The notes under the pieces are model-generated. The model saw only the letters and a list, made by a program, of their open reading frames with translations. It made no database searches and was not told the origin of the DNA. DNA of 64,000 nucleotides from the NCBI RefSeq assembly GCF_000338875.1, contig NZ_AOMO01000027.1, positions 124,001 to 188,000 of the forward strand, read 5' to 3'. Positions 1 through 10,113 of the stretch are shown in pieces. Made by a program: the position numbers and the translations under genes. Numbering within the stretch: the stretch's first letter is position 1; the number at the start of each line of letters is the position of its first letter. Source of the stretch: Vibrio mimicus CAIM 602 (GTDB lineage: Bacteria > Pseudomonadota > Gammaproteobacteria > Enterobacterales > Vibrionaceae).

Positions 1-1453
1 ATGCGCTTAAAGCGGCGGCTGAGCTGTCAGCTCGTTACATTTCAGGTCGTCAACTGCCTGATAAAGCGATTGATGTGCTGGATACCGCTTGCGCGCGTAT
101 TGCTATCAATATGACGACCCCTCCAAAGCGCTTGGCGTTGCTCGAAACACTCTGTCATCAGCGTCAGCTTGAAATTGATATGCTAGAGCGTGCGCAATTC
201 TTAGGCCAAGATGTGGATGGTGAGCGCCTTGATGTATTGCGCAATCAAGAGTTAGCCGATGAAGCGGAAAAAGCTGAGCTGACGGCAAGTTGGCAGCAAC
301 AAAAAGAGTTGGTGGAGTCAATCATTGCACTACGTGCGGAGTTGATGGAGCTGAGCCAAGCGGAAGAACCCGATCCCGACCATTCGCAGGTGGTTCGTAC
401 GGCACTGCAAGAGCAGTATGAAGCGCTAGAAGCGATTGCTCATGAAAAACGTTTGATGCATCCGCAAGTCGATGCGGCTCAGATTGCGGAAGTGATCGCT
501 GATTGGACAGGTGTGCCGGTTGATCAGATGAATACTGACGAATTGCACAAGATTACTCATCTAACCTCGATTTTAGGACAAGCAATCAAAGGGCAAGAAA
601 CAGCAATCGAGCGTATTCATCGCCATCTGCTAACTGCACGCGCGGATCTGCGTCGTCCGGGACGCCCGAAAGGAGCCTTCTTACTGGTAGGCCCAAGTGG
701 GTAGGTAAGACGGAAACGGTGGTGCAATTGGCTGAACAGCTTTATGGCGGTAAGCAATTTCTCACTACTATCAACATGTCTGAATACCAAGAGAAACATA
801 CTGTTTCACGTTTAATTGGCTCTCCTCCTGGTTATGTTGGCTATGGTGAAGGTGGCGTACTGACTGAAGCCATTCGCAAAATGCCTTATTCCGTGGTCTT
901 GCTCGATGAAGTGGAGAAAGCCCATCCAGAAGTATTGAACATCTTCTATCAAGGTTTTGATAAGGGTGAGATTGCGGATGGTGAAGGACGCGTCATTGAT
1001 TGCCAAAACATCGTTTTCTTCCTGACTTCGAATTTGGGCTATCAAACTATCGTTGATTATGCAGATGAACCCGCCAAGCTCGATGAAGCTCTCTACCCTG
1101 AGTTAGCGGCTTTCTTTAAACCTGCTTTGTTGGCGCGTATGGAAGTGATTCCGTATTTGCCATTGGGCAAAGAAGTGCTGGCGCAAATTGTGCGCGGCAA
1201 ACTGACGCGTCTCGAGAAGCTGTTCAAGACTCGCTACAGCGCTGAGGTGGTGGTTGAAGAGAGCTTGATTGACGAAATCTTAAGCCGTGCAACGCGCAGT
1301 GAAAATGGTGCGCGCATGCTAGAAGCCATCATTGAAGGCCAATTACTCCCACCCGTTTCCTTGGCGCTGCTCAATAAACTCGCCGAGAGAGCACCCGTAC
1401 AGCACATTCGTTTGGCTGCCGAAGAGGGTGAGTTTATTGGGGAGGTGTCGTAG
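1..1453 (+). pseudogene. clpV: T6SS sheath-recycling ATPase ClpV (VasG), 5' partial and frameshifted
   Basis: AAA+ unfoldase of the Clp/HSP100 class that disassembles contracted VipA/VipB sheath after type VI firing in the cytoplasm. The reading frame is open from base 3 (ALKAAAELSARYISGRQLPDKA), so the gene begins upstream of the window. It holds the end of the first AAA+ domain, the middle region and the second AAA+ domain. The frame stops at 702-704 inside the second Walker A: GPSG is followed by TAG, while the next frame continues VGKTETVVQLAEQ. One extra G in the GGG at 699-701 would restore GPSGVGKT. Downstream, Walker B (VVLLDEVEKAH) and the C-terminal small domain are intact to 1453. 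vasH starts 2 bases later. Identity is very sure; whether the frameshift is real or a base-calling error is open. Confidence 0.93.
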
Positions 1454-1455
1454 TC

Positions 1456-3042
1456 ATGAGTCAATGGTTAGCGTTTGCGACCGAATTGGTGGGAGTGAGA
1501 AAATCCCACCAGCTTGCGCTGCAATTTGTGGATCTGCTGACTCAAGGTTTGGATCTGAGTGACAGCCTTTTGTTGTTGCCATCATCCGATGGGCGTTTAC
1601 TTGTACCTCATGATCCGCAGCGACAATACGCTTGGTCTGTGACCGATTTTGATGTGCCGTTTGCTCACGTTTTACAGTCGTCGAATGCGATGCATCTGAC
1701 CGCAGAAGAACTGGTTTTCTGGCAATCAAACCGCACTTTTGGCCAATTTACAGCCAAAGTTGGCATGTTTGACTCGGTGTGGATCCAACCTTTGCCGATG
1801 GGTAATCGTCAGGTGCACTCCATTTTGTTGCTGATGGGAGAAAGCCACGGCATCGTCAACGCTTTTGCAGATGCGGATTTTCTTAAGTTTGTTGAAGTGT
1901 TTTCACAGCAGTGGTCGTTGCTTAATGATATGCAGCGTGAAGAGCAAAACCGCCTTGAGCTAAAACAGTCGCTCACCGAGATTCAGCGAGATTCAGCGCA
2001 GCGCTTACTGGCAAATGATTTATCTCGCACCCTGATTGGTGAAAGTGCTGCTATGCAAAAACTGCGTGAGCAGATTGTTTCCGCGGCCAATTCACAACTA
2101 TCGGTAATGGTGCAAGGGGAAACTGGCACAGGGAAAGAATTAGTTGCTGCGGCGGTACATGAGTTGTCTGCGCGTAAATCCGCCCCATTTGTGGCGATCA
2201 ACTGTGCAGCAATTCCTGAACACTTGCTGGAAAGTGAGCTGTTTGGTTACTGCAAAGGCGCTTTTTCAGGTGCTGATGCAGATAAACAGGGTTTGATAGC
2301 GCAAGCCAATGGCGGCACTTTGTTCTTGGATGAAATCGGTGATATGCCGCTTACTTTGCAAGCTAAATTGCTGCGAGTATTGGAATCACGCACCTTCCGT
2401 CCACTGGGCGGTAAGCAAGAACTCAGTTCCGATTTTCGACTGGTTTCAGCGACTCACGTCAATCTGCTCGATCACGTTCGTAAAAAAGTGTTCCGCCAAG
2501 ATCTCTATTATCGCTTGTTTCAATATCCGATTACTTTGCCACGTCTAGCATCGCGGTTAGACGATATTGAATTGCTGGGTGAGCATTTTGTGCGTGTGTT
2601 TAATTTGCAGCACAACACTCGTATTCGTGGTTTGAACTACCGAGCGATTGATTGTCTCAAGCAATATGACTTTCCCGGCAATGTCCGTGAATTAAAGCAC
2701 TTAATTGAATTTGGTTGCGCGCAAACCGCGGATGGTACTGAAGTCGAAGCCAATTGCTTTGCCCATCGATTGCAGTCAATGGAATGCCTGAATGGATCTG
2801 GGCAAGTAAGCGCATCTTTGCCTAACGAAGAAAGCAAAGATCCAGCCTCCATTATGAGCAGTGAACCCAATTTCGCAGTGATTAATGACTTAAAGCAGGC
2901 ACTGAATGAGTTTGAAGCGCAGATCATCAGTGAGCGTCTTACTCGTTTTTCTGGTGATCGCGCGAAAGCGGCGAAAAGCCTTGGCATTCCTAAGCGGACT
3001 TTGGCTTACAAGTGTCTGAAATTGGAGATCAAAACCCCATGA
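1456..3042 (+). CDS. vasH: VasH, sigma-54-dependent activator of the T6SS
   Basis: Bacterial enhancer-binding protein, 528 residues, which in V. cholerae activates RpoN-dependent hcp/T6SS genes. N-terminal GAF-like regulatory region (about 1-190), then a central AAA+ domain with Walker A GETGTGKE, a GAFSGA loop (in place of the usual GAFTGA) that contacts sigma-54, and Walker B TLFLDEIGDM. The C-terminal Fis-type helix-turn-helix is seen as DRAKAAKSLGIPKRTLAYK. No receiver domain is present, so it is not phosphorylated by a partner kinase in the NtrC manner. It sits directly after clpV, and its stop overlaps the vasI start in an ATGA, indicating translational coupling. The ATG at 1456 follows the clpV stop after two bases. 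Confidence 0.96.
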   Translation: MSQWLAFATELVGVRKSHQLALQFVDLLTQGLDLSDSLLLLPSSDGRLLVPHDPQRQYAWSVTDFDVPFAHVLQSSNAMHLTAEELVFWQSNRTFGQFTAKVGMFDSVWIQPLPMGNRQVHSILLLMGESHGIVNAFADADFLKFVEVFSQQWSLLNDMQREEQNRLELKQSLTEIQRDSAQRLLANDLSRTLIGESAAMQKLREQIVSAANSQLSVMVQGETGTGKELVAAAVHELSARKSAPFVAINCAAIPEHLLESELFGYCKGAFSGADADKQGLIAQANGGTLFLDEIGDMPLTLQAKLLRVLESRTFRPLGGKQELSSDFRLVSATHVNLLDHVRKKVFRQDLYYRLFQYPITLPRLASRLDDIELLGEHFVRVFNLQHNTRIRGLNYRAIDCLKQYDFPGNVRELKHLIEFGCAQTADGTEVEANCFAHRLQSMECLNGSGQVSASLPNEESKDPASIMSSEPNFAVINDLKQALNEFEAQIISERLTRFSGDRAKAAKSLGIPKRTLAYKCLKLEIKTP

Positions 3043-3692
3043 AAGCACAATACTTGTTGGCGAGCTTGATCTTGGGTTTGGTCGCTTTTTCAGTTGCGGC
3101 ACAAACCGACACTGCCGAATCTGTGCTTGAACAAGCTCAACAATGTCGAGAGGTTTCGCCTCGTTTAGAGCGTTTAGCCTGTTTTGATCGTGTATTTGCC
3201 ACGCCTTTAGAAGCGGTGACTGTGGAACCGTCGAGCCCTTATCCTGCTGAATGGAAACGGGCGATGATTGCTTTGGAACAAACGTCATCAGAGTCCGGTT
3301 GGGCATTGGTCACTGATGGTGAAGGTCAAGGCAGCAGTGCGTGGATTGCCTTACCTGCACAAAATCGTCCCTCGTCTGAACAGACCCCTCCTGTGTTGCT
3401 GCTTAGTTGCATCAACAATCTCAGTCGGATTGAGTTAGCGCTGCCAAAAGAAGTGGCGGATGCTCGGATTCAAGTTTCCATTCGCCAAGAGACGCAATTC
3501 TGGCGCAGTGATGATCACGGCGTGCTCTTTTCTTCGGCGCGCGGTATGCCAGCGATTGAAATGATGAAATTGGCAGGTAGCGAACCACGTCTGCAACTGC
3601 GTTCCAACGCGGCGTTTGCCAACGGTTTACAGTTTGACACCCGAGGGCTGAATGAAGCACTTGATGTGTTACGCGAACGTTGTGGTTGGTAA
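3039..3692 (+). CDS. vasI: VasI, T6SS-associated periplasmic protein
   Basis: 217-residue protein of the VasI family (type VI secretion-associated, TagO-like), conserved in Vibrio-type T6SS clusters and of uncertain biochemical role. It starts with a Sec signal peptide (MKAQYLLASLILGLVAFSVAA), so it acts outside the inner membrane. The CQQ/CREV and CFDRVF cysteines near the start of the mature protein suggest a disulfide. I chose ATG 3039 because it overlaps the vasH stop (ATGA), follows GGAG at a good distance and begins the signal peptide directly; an in-frame start at 3012 lies inside vasH and has no merit. vasJ follows after 9 bases. Confidence 0.9.
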   Translation: MKAQYLLASLILGLVAFSVAAQTDTAESVLEQAQQCREVSPRLERLACFDRVFATPLEAVTVEPSSPYPAEWKRAMIALEQTSSESGWALVTDGEGQGSSAWIALPAQNRPSSEQTPPVLLLSCINNLSRIELALPKEVADARIQVSIRQETQFWRSDDHGVLFSSARGMPAIEMMKLAGSEPRLQLRSNAAFANGLQFDTRGLNEALDVLRERCGW

Positions 3693-3701
3693 GGAGTGAG
3701 C

Positions 3702-5108
3702 ATGGAAATTACCGAATACCGCCAATGCATCGCAAAACCCATCAGTAGCAGTCATCCTGTTGGAGAACGGTTGGTGGATCACCCACTGTTCGATTTTATT
3801 GAAGATCAGATGATGAAAGTCGGTTCGCTCTCCCATGCTTCCGTGCAGTGGGATGAGGTTGAACACAGCACACTCAAGCTACTGGGTGAACAGACGAAAG
3901 ATATCAAGTTGCTGGTTTATCTACTGCAGTGTTTGCACAACCAGATGACGCCACCGCGCTTTATCACTTCGTTTGTGGTGATGAGTGAGTTTCTCAATCA
4001 GTACTGGACTGAAAGTTACCCTGCGCCAGGAGCGCGAGGCAATTTGCCACGGCGTAAATTTTTTAGCCAGATGGTGCAACGTTTCGCCGCCGCAGTCGAT
4101 AAGCTTGATTTTCATCGGTTCGATGAAGCGGATCGTCAGGCTCTGGAAGCTGCGGTCGGTGAATGGCAGCAAGCCGTTGAAAAACAAGGTTTGTCATCTG
4201 AACTTGTTGAATCAGTGGTGATTCGTATTCAGGCAGAGCTGAAACGTGCTGAGCAGCAACATCAAGCTAAGGTGCAAAGTGCGAAAAGTGAAGTGCCGAG
4301 TGAAACGGCTCCTTCAGCAGCTGCCAGCATGGTGGTGGATAACTCAAGCGATAAAGCTGCGAAACAAACCTTGCTTAAGGTAGCTGATTTTTTGGCCGAG
4401 CAAGAATTTGGCATTGCGCTTTCAATTCGTCTGCGTCGTTTTGCTGTATGGGGCAGTATCACCTCACTTCCGGATCACAAACCTGATGGCGAGACATTGC
4501 TGCGTGGAATGCAGGCGGATCGCGTCAAAGATTATCAAGACCAACAGCGGCACCCAGATTTAGCTTTGTGGCGAAAAGTTGAACAAAGCCTAACCATGGC
4601 ACCTTATTGGTTTGAAGGGCAGTGGATGAGTTACACCATAGCCCAGCAGCTTGGGAAAAGTGATTGGTGTCAGGCTATTGCCGAAGAAACACAAAATTTC
4701 TTACGCCGTTTGCCTTCATTGCTAGAGCTGAAATTCAAAGGCGGTGAGCCGTTTGTGAGCGATTCAGTTAAAGAGTGGCTCGCGAATGTAGGAGAAACGC
4801 AAAGCTTGGCTGGGAAATCGGTAGGTGGCGATTGGCAGGAAAAACGCAAAGAAGCATTTCAATTGGCAAAAGAAGGCGGCATCGCGGTGGCGCTTTCCAT
4901 GCTCAATGATGGCTTAGTCAGTGCGATAGAACCGCGAGACAAGTTCTATTGGCGACTGCTTTCGGCCGATTTACTGCGTGCTAATCATCTTGATGCCATG
5001 GCTGGTGAACAGTATCAGACTCTGCTCGCACAGGTAACAACACTATCAGTACCTGAGTGGGAGCCGAGTTTAGTTGAACAAATTCAAAGATATACAACGT
5101 CAGAGTAA
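3702..5108 (+). CDS. vasJ: VasJ, TssA-type T6SS assembly protein
   Basis: 468-residue ImpA/TssA-family protein. The family's N-terminal ImpA domain (about residues 10-130) is followed by a low-complexity Ala/Ser/Glu linker (about 170-215) and a C-terminal part that in TssA proteins forms rings and coordinates baseplate and tail assembly. The start at 3702 follows a strong AAGGAG Shine-Dalgarno; a GTG two codons earlier overlaps that site and is unlikely. Cytoplasmic, no signal peptide. It is placed between vasI and vasK, as in other Vibrio T6SS clusters. A second TssA-like gene, vasL, lies downstream of vasK. Confidence 0.93.
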   Translation: MEITEYRQCIAKPISSSHPVGERLVDHPLFDFIEDQMMKVGSLSHASVQWDEVEHSTLKLLGEQTKDIKLLVYLLQCLHNQMTPPRFITSFVVMSEFLNQYWTESYPAPGARGNLPRRKFFSQMVQRFAAAVDKLDFHRFDEADRQALEAAVGEWQQAVEKQGLSSELVESVVIRIQAELKRAEQQHQAKVQSAKSEVPSETAPSAAASMVVDNSSDKAAKQTLLKVADFLAEQEFGIALSIRLRRFAVWGSITSLPDHKPDGETLLRGMQADRVKDYQDQQRHPDLALWRKVEQSLTMAPYWFEGQWMSYTIAQQLGKSDWCQAIAEETQNFLRRLPSLLELKFKGGEPFVSDSVKEWLANVGETQSLAGKSVGGDWQEKRKEAFQLAKEGGIAVALSMLNDGLVSAIEPRDKFYWRLLSADLLRANHLDAMAGEQYQTLLAQVTTLSVPEWEPSLVEQIQRYTTSE

Positions 5109-5123
5109 ACAAGGACACAATTC

Positions 5124-8100
5124 ATGTGGAAATACATTGTCGGAATAGTAAGGCGGTTTAAACCCACGGTGGTGGCAGCGCTCCCCATTTTGCTATTCAC
5201 TACGTTCATTTTATTGAACGTCGCCATTTGGTGGGCAGGCCCTTGGTTAGAAGTGGCTGGCTATAAACCGCTAGAGTCAATGCTGGCTCGAGCCGTAGCG
5301 AGCAGTTTGTTTACTCTCGGCTGTTTAGCCGTATGGGGTATTTGGCAGTGGCGCAAGTTACAAGCCTTTAAAGCGGAACAAAAACGCGAAGAGCAACTGC
5401 GTCAAGATCCTATTAAAGTCTATGAAGAACGTCAGGAAGTTGAACTGAATCAGGTCATGCTTAACATGAAGCAAAGCCTGAATAAGCACAATTATCTGTA
5501 TGAATTACCTTGGTATTTGGTGCTCGGCTTAGAAAATGCTGGAAAAACCAGCCTGATCAACCGCTCTGGACAGAACTTTGTGTTTTCTTCGGTCATGCGT
5601 GCATCTGGCCAAAAAAGTGAAAACCCATACTCATTTGATTGGTGGATTGGCGATGAATCGGTACTGATTGATCCCGATGGTGAGCTATTAACTCAAGGTA
5701 ATCGCAGTGAAAACAGCGATGGTGCGATGGAACGTCGCTTGTGGTTACATTTTGTCAACTGGTTAGAGCGCACACGTAGCCGCCGCCCATTGAACGGGAT
5801 TGTGTTGGCACTTGATGTATCACATTTAGCAACCGCAACGGCTTCTGAACGCAAAGCTTATGCCAATTTGTTGCGTGCGCGTCTGCGAGAGTTGATGGAA
5901 ACTCTGTCGACTCGTCTTCCTGTCTATATCGCGCTAACCAAGCTCGATTTGTTGTACGGCTTTGAACCATTCTTTAAGCACTACACCAAAAGCCAACGTG
6001 AAGATGTATTGGGTTTCACTTTCTCTATGGATTCGGTGGATAACCTCGATTCTTGGTTGGAAGAGTTTGCAAACGAATATGCCCAGTTTGTTGAGCGGGT
6101 GAATACCATGCTGCCGCATTCGGTTGCATCGCCAATGACTCTTGAAGAGCGTAATGCGATATACAGCTTTACGCGACAAATTTCTGGTCTGAAAGATATC
6201 TTGCAGCAGTTCTTCCAAGAGGCTTTAGCAAGTGATCAGTTCTCAACGTCTGCCTTGGTGCGTGGTGCTTATTTCACGTCTGTTTATCAGCAGGGTGTAC
6301 CTACTAACGCGTTTGATGATGCTGCATCGCGTCGTTATGGACTATCGCACGCGATCAATACTGCCCAGAGAGCAAAAAACTCGACCGTCTATTTCACCCA
6401 AAAACTGTTTACTCACATTATTTATCCTGAGGCGGGCTTGGCATCGGACAACTTCCGAATGGCTAAAAACAAACGCCGCATCATGGGGTTATCTTTTGTG
6501 GCGTGTTCAGTTGCGACGCTGTTGCTGGTTGGAACTTGGCATCGTAACTATCTCAATAACGTTCAACACGCGGATACCGTACTGACGAAGGTCAATCAGT
6601 ATAAAAATCAGTTCCCATCAAGCCGTTATTTGGCGTCACAGCAAGATGTGTTGGAACCATTGAACAAGATCCGTGAAGCGACTCTTGAGTTTGGTTTCTT
6701 CCGTGAAAAACCACAGTACATCTCGGATTTTGGTCTTTACCAAGGGCACACCATTGGTCCGAAAGTCGAAGAGACCTACCTTAACTTGTTGGAAACTCAC
6801 TTCTTGCCTTTATTGATGGCAGATGTCGTGGTGGCGCTCAATCAAGCACAAACCGATGAAGAACGCTTAGCGGTGTTACGTGTGTACCGCATGCTGGTCG
6901 ATAAGAGCGGTCGTTACCAAGATTATGTGTTGGATTATTTTGCTAAATATTGGCAACGGTCTTTTTCTGGTCAGCGCCAGATCCAAGAAGAACTGCTGGG
7001 ACACTTGGATTACGCAATGCAGCATACGGATTTGACTGCTGATCGCCTAAGAGGTGACAAAGGTGCTGAAAAGGTGATGCGCCCTTACGATCAGGTGATT
7101 GCACGAGCTCAGGTTGAGCTTGGTTCAATGCCGAACGATCAGCGTGTTTACCGTAACTTGAAATTGAGTGCACAGACCGTATTGGGGCCATCGATCAATC
7201 TACGTAGCTTGATTGGTCCTGTGTTCGATGTGGTGTTTGAAGAACGTGTAATTAACAGTAGCAGCTTATACATTCCCCAAATGCTGACTAAGCGCGGGTT
7301 TGATGACTACTTTATGCCGCAATCAGAATCGGTTTCTGAGCTGGCTTTGATCGACAGTTGGGTATTGGGGCAGAGCAAAACGGCGCAGTTTAGTGAAGCG
7401 GATAAACAAGCGTTACGCGATAAAATTCGTGATCTTTACGTAGCGGATTACACCAATACTTGGCGTGCGGCGCTCAATGAAATTGATGTTAAGTATTTCA
7501 ATGACATTAATGATGCCGTGTTGGTGCTGGAAAACATTACCAGCAACCTTGAGCCAATGCAGCGTTTGCTTCGCACATTAGATGACAATACTCAACTGTA
7601 TAGCGCATTGCCTAAAGATGAAGCGGCGCTGAAAGAGCTGGTGAAAAGCCCAAAATATAAAGTGGCCTTACTGATCGAAACGCCGTTCGCTGACCTTAAC
7701 GGCATGCTCAAGCCAGTTGGAAGTAAACCCGCCTACCTCAATGAAGTGTTGACATCCGTCGAGGAAGTCAAAGGCTATTTAAGATCTATCAAGGATGCAC
7801 CAGATGTTGGCATGGCAGCGTTGGATGCCACAAAATCACGAGTTAGACTGGTCAATGCTGATCCTATTTATACCCTGAAACGCATCTCTTCCGGTTTGCC
7901 AAAACCATTGGATACCATGATAGCTAAGCTTGCGGATGAAAGCTGGTATGTAGTTAAGCAAGAGGCGATCAAACATCTTGAAGTACGTTGGACAGAAGAT
8001 GTGTACAAGACCTTCCAAAGTAAATTGGCTGGACGCTACCCATTCAATCCAGCGTCGAGCAAAGATGCATCGTTGGAAGATTTTGAGTCTTTCTTTGCAC

Positions 8101-8669
8101 CGAATGGTACGTTGGATAACTTCTACAACCACCAGTTGAAGATGTTTATCGAAGAGAACATTACCGTAGCGTCGGATGACTCCGCACAATCTCTTATCCG
8201 TAAAGAGGTGTTGGATCAGATCAAGCAAGCACAGAAGATCCGTGAGGCTTTCTTTAACCGCAAAGGGATCTTGGATGTGAGCTTCTCGGTTGAGCCGCTT
8301 AGCTTGAGCAACAACAAACGCCGAAGTGTACTGAATGTCGATGGTCAGTTCTTGGCATACAGTCATGGTCCTCGTGAAAACGTTGAGCTGATTTGGCCAA
8401 ATACCTTACGTGATTCTGCAGTGTCTAAAGTGACATTAATCCCGACCAAAACCAATATGTCGCCACGCAGCATTCAAATCCAAGGTCCGTGGGCATTCTT
8501 CCGCTTACTGGATGAAGGCGATGTTGTCGCGGCTAGCCCAACTTCCGTTGATTTTAAATTTATTGTCGATGGTGGAGAGATGATTTATCGCATCAATTCC
8601 GAAGCCGATGCGAACCCATTCACTGAACGTCTATTCAAGTCGTTCAAACTGTCTAGAACACTTTATTAA
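5124..8669 (+). CDS. vasK: VasK (TssM/IcmF), inner-membrane T6SS core protein
   Basis: 1181-residue IcmF/TssM family protein that forms the trans-envelope complex with TssL and TssJ. Two N-terminal membrane segments (about residues 14-35 and 50-72) are followed by a cytoplasmic P-loop domain with Walker A GLENAGKTS at about residue 135 and a G-protein-like VYIALTKLDLLYG segment near 265-280. A third membrane helix lies near residue 455 (IMGLSFVACSVATLLLVGTW), and a large periplasmic IcmF C-terminal region ends FKSFKLSRTLY. The length is normal for the family. A Shine-Dalgarno AAGGA precedes the ATG. A strong intrinsic terminator follows 9 bases after the stop. Confidence 0.96.
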   Translation: MWKYIVGIVRRFKPTVVAALPILLFTTFILLNVAIWWAGPWLEVAGYKPLESMLARAVASSLFTLGCLAVWGIWQWRKLQAFKAEQKREEQLRQDPIKVYEERQEVELNQVMLNMKQSLNKHNYLYELPWYLVLGLENAGKTSLINRSGQNFVFSSVMRASGQKSENPYSFDWWIGDESVLIDPDGELLTQGNRSENSDGAMERRLWLHFVNWLERTRSRRPLNGIVLALDVSHLATATASERKAYANLLRARLRELMETLSTRLPVYIALTKLDLLYGFEPFFKHYTKSQREDVLGFTFSMDSVDNLDSWLEEFANEYAQFVERVNTMLPHSVASPMTLEERNAIYSFTRQISGLKDILQQFFQEALASDQFSTSALVRGAYFTSVYQQGVPTNAFDDAASRRYGLSHAINTAQRAKNSTVYFTQKLFTHIIYPEAGLASDNFRMAKNKRRIMGLSFVACSVATLLLVGTWHRNYLNNVQHADTVLTKVNQYKNQFPSSRYLASQQDVLEPLNKIREATLEFGFFREKPQYISDFGLYQGHTIGPKVEETYLNLLETHFLPLLMADVVVALNQAQTDEERLAVLRVYRMLVDKSGRYQDYVLDYFAKYWQRSFSGQRQIQEELLGHLDYAMQHTDLTADRLRGDKGAEKVMRPYDQVIARAQVELGSMPNDQRVYRNLKLSAQTVLGPSINLRSLIGPVFDVVFEERVINSSSLYIPQMLTKRGFDDYFMPQSESVSELALIDSWVLGQSKTAQFSEADKQALRDKIRDLYVADYTNTWRAALNEIDVKYFNDINDAVLVLENITSNLEPMQRLLRTLDDNTQLYSALPKDEAALKELVKSPKYKVALLIETPFADLNGMLKPVGSKPAYLNEVLTSVEEVKGYLRSIKDAPDVGMAALDATKSRVRLVNADPIYTLKRISSGLPKPLDTMIAKLADESWYVVKQEAIKHLEVRWTEDVYKTFQSKLAGRYPFNPASSKDASLEDFESFFAPNGTLDNFYNHQLKMFIEENITVASDDSAQSLIRKEVLDQIKQAQKIREAFFNRKGILDVSFSVEPLSLSNNKRRSVLNVDGQFLAYSHGPRENVELIWPNTLRDSAVSKVTLIPTKTNMSPRSIQIQGPWAFFRLLDEGDVVAASPTSVDFKFIVDGGEMIYRINSEADANPFTERLFKSFKLSRTLY

Positions 8670-8678
8670 ATAGATTTG

Positions 8679-8709
8679 CCAGAGCGATAACCTCGCTCTG
8701 GCTTTTTTA
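8679..8709 (+). terminator. Intrinsic terminator between vasK and vasL
   Basis: A perfect 10-bp stem (GCCAGAGCGA / TCGCTCTGGC) with a 5-base loop is followed directly by six T. It lies inside an otherwise co-directional T6SS gene run and ends 14 bases before the vasL start, so it probably lowers or separates expression of vasL and vgrG3. Confidence 0.85.
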
Positions 8710-8722
8710 GGACGAAGTTGTT

Positions 8723-9986
8723 ATGTCCAATGTGATTTTTATTGAGAATGTTTGCTACCGATTAACCAATGATTCTGAAGGGATACGTGTATTAGAACCC
8801 TATTTACGGGTTCGAGAAGAGATTAACCGTCGTTTCAATCCAATTGCAGGGGGCACGGATTGGCAAGTGGTGAAAGAGCATTGCGAACGACTGGCTTGTA
8901 ATCACGGCATGGATTTTCTGATCTGCGGTTACTACGCGGTCGCATGTTTGAAAACTCAGGGGCTAGCAGGTTATGCCACTGGTATGGAACTGATGAGCGC
9001 GAGCCTAGCTAATCAAGGTGATTGCGATGCTAAAAGTGCCAAGATACGTAAAGAGATCCTTGATTGGGTCAATGCGCGAGTAGTGCAGGAGTTAAAAGCC
9101 CTTAAACCAACGCATGAGTCGTTGCGCGATCTATATCGTGCGGAGCGTCACTGTGAGCGGCTACATCAACTGTTTGAGTTGCAGCAAACGGAATACAAAG
9201 TCGATTTTGAAGGGGTTGGTTTTGCTCTCTTTGAGCATATTGACCGCATTGAAACTCAATATCACAGCTTGTTGAAAAAACAGGAAAAAAATGAACCACC
9301 TAAGCTTAAATTTTGGCAGCGGGGATATGGTTTAGTTTTGCTTGGGTTAGTGGGTATCGAGCATTGGGGGGGCGGTAGGTTTTTTGGCTTGGTCCTGGTT
9401 TTACACCACACCTTACGCCAAACCACAATTGGTTACTGCGCTCAACAATGTTGAGCAGGCACAGGCATTGATCCGTGAATCTTCTCAGGTTCAACGGGAT
9501 CGTTGGCAAGATGAGTTAGTACCGCTTTATCGCTCGGCACTTGAACGCAATTTAGCGACCTCATTCAGTGATTCCAAGCAGCAAGCCATGAGTCATTTGC
9601 TATTACTACGTGCTCTTTATCCAGAGAATGAGCAAGTCAATGCGTTGAATAAAGCGTTTAGCCTTCAGCAGCAAGAAGCACTGGAGCAAACTGCGCTGTT
9701 TGTTGCTAAGTTCAGCGATATTCGTACAAGAATATCCAATATCGCGTTGTTAGCTAAACGCGGAAAATGGGGCGAATTGGAAAAGCAAACCAAGTCATTG
9801 GAAGAGTTTGCCGTGAGCCTCTCTCCCATTTATGGACGAGTTGAGTATGTACAAGGTTTGCTTGAACAAGGGGATTTCATTAATGCAGCCAAAGAGTTTG
9901 CCATTCTTAAACAAAGGCTCGATAGCCTGAGTTGGAAAATCGCTGAATTAGAGTTACGCATCCGCGATGCTTCTCAATCACAGTGA
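8723..9986 (+). pseudogene. vasL: VasL (TssA-like/TagA-like T6SS protein), frameshifted
   Basis: TssA-like accessory protein of the V. cholerae T6SS. In frame from 8723 it has an ImpA-type N-terminal domain (about residues 1-190), then a predicted membrane segment where the frame breaks. The first frame reads LVGIEHWGGGRFFG and runs to a stop at 9454. The next frame continues with AVGFLAWSWFYTTPYAKPQ, a natural continuation of the hydrophobic segment, into a helical C-terminal region ending at 9986. Seven G at 9366-9372 need to be six for one frame. I recall that the reference genome also lists two loci here, so the break may be a known annotation feature rather than new damage. The C-terminal half alone would start at about 9384. 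Confidence 0.85.
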
Positions 9987-9993
9987 CTGATTG
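9975..9993. promoter_or_regulatory. Inverted repeat at the vasL stop, possible activator site
   Basis: CAATCA, 7 bases, TGATTG: a perfect 6-bp inverted repeat about 120 bases upstream of a sigma-54 promoter candidate. The position suits an enhancer site for VasH, but I know of no VasH consensus to test it against. It could also form a weak RNA hairpin. Confidence 0.3.
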
Positions 9994-10113
9994 CTGGGTA
10001 GAGAAGCTGAGGCAAAAACTCGCTCATAGGCAGTTTTTTGCTTGTTTGAGGCAAGGGATTGCTCGTTAGTGATAGCAAAGCCTTATTCGGTAACGGAAAA
10101 CTTGGCAAAAAGC

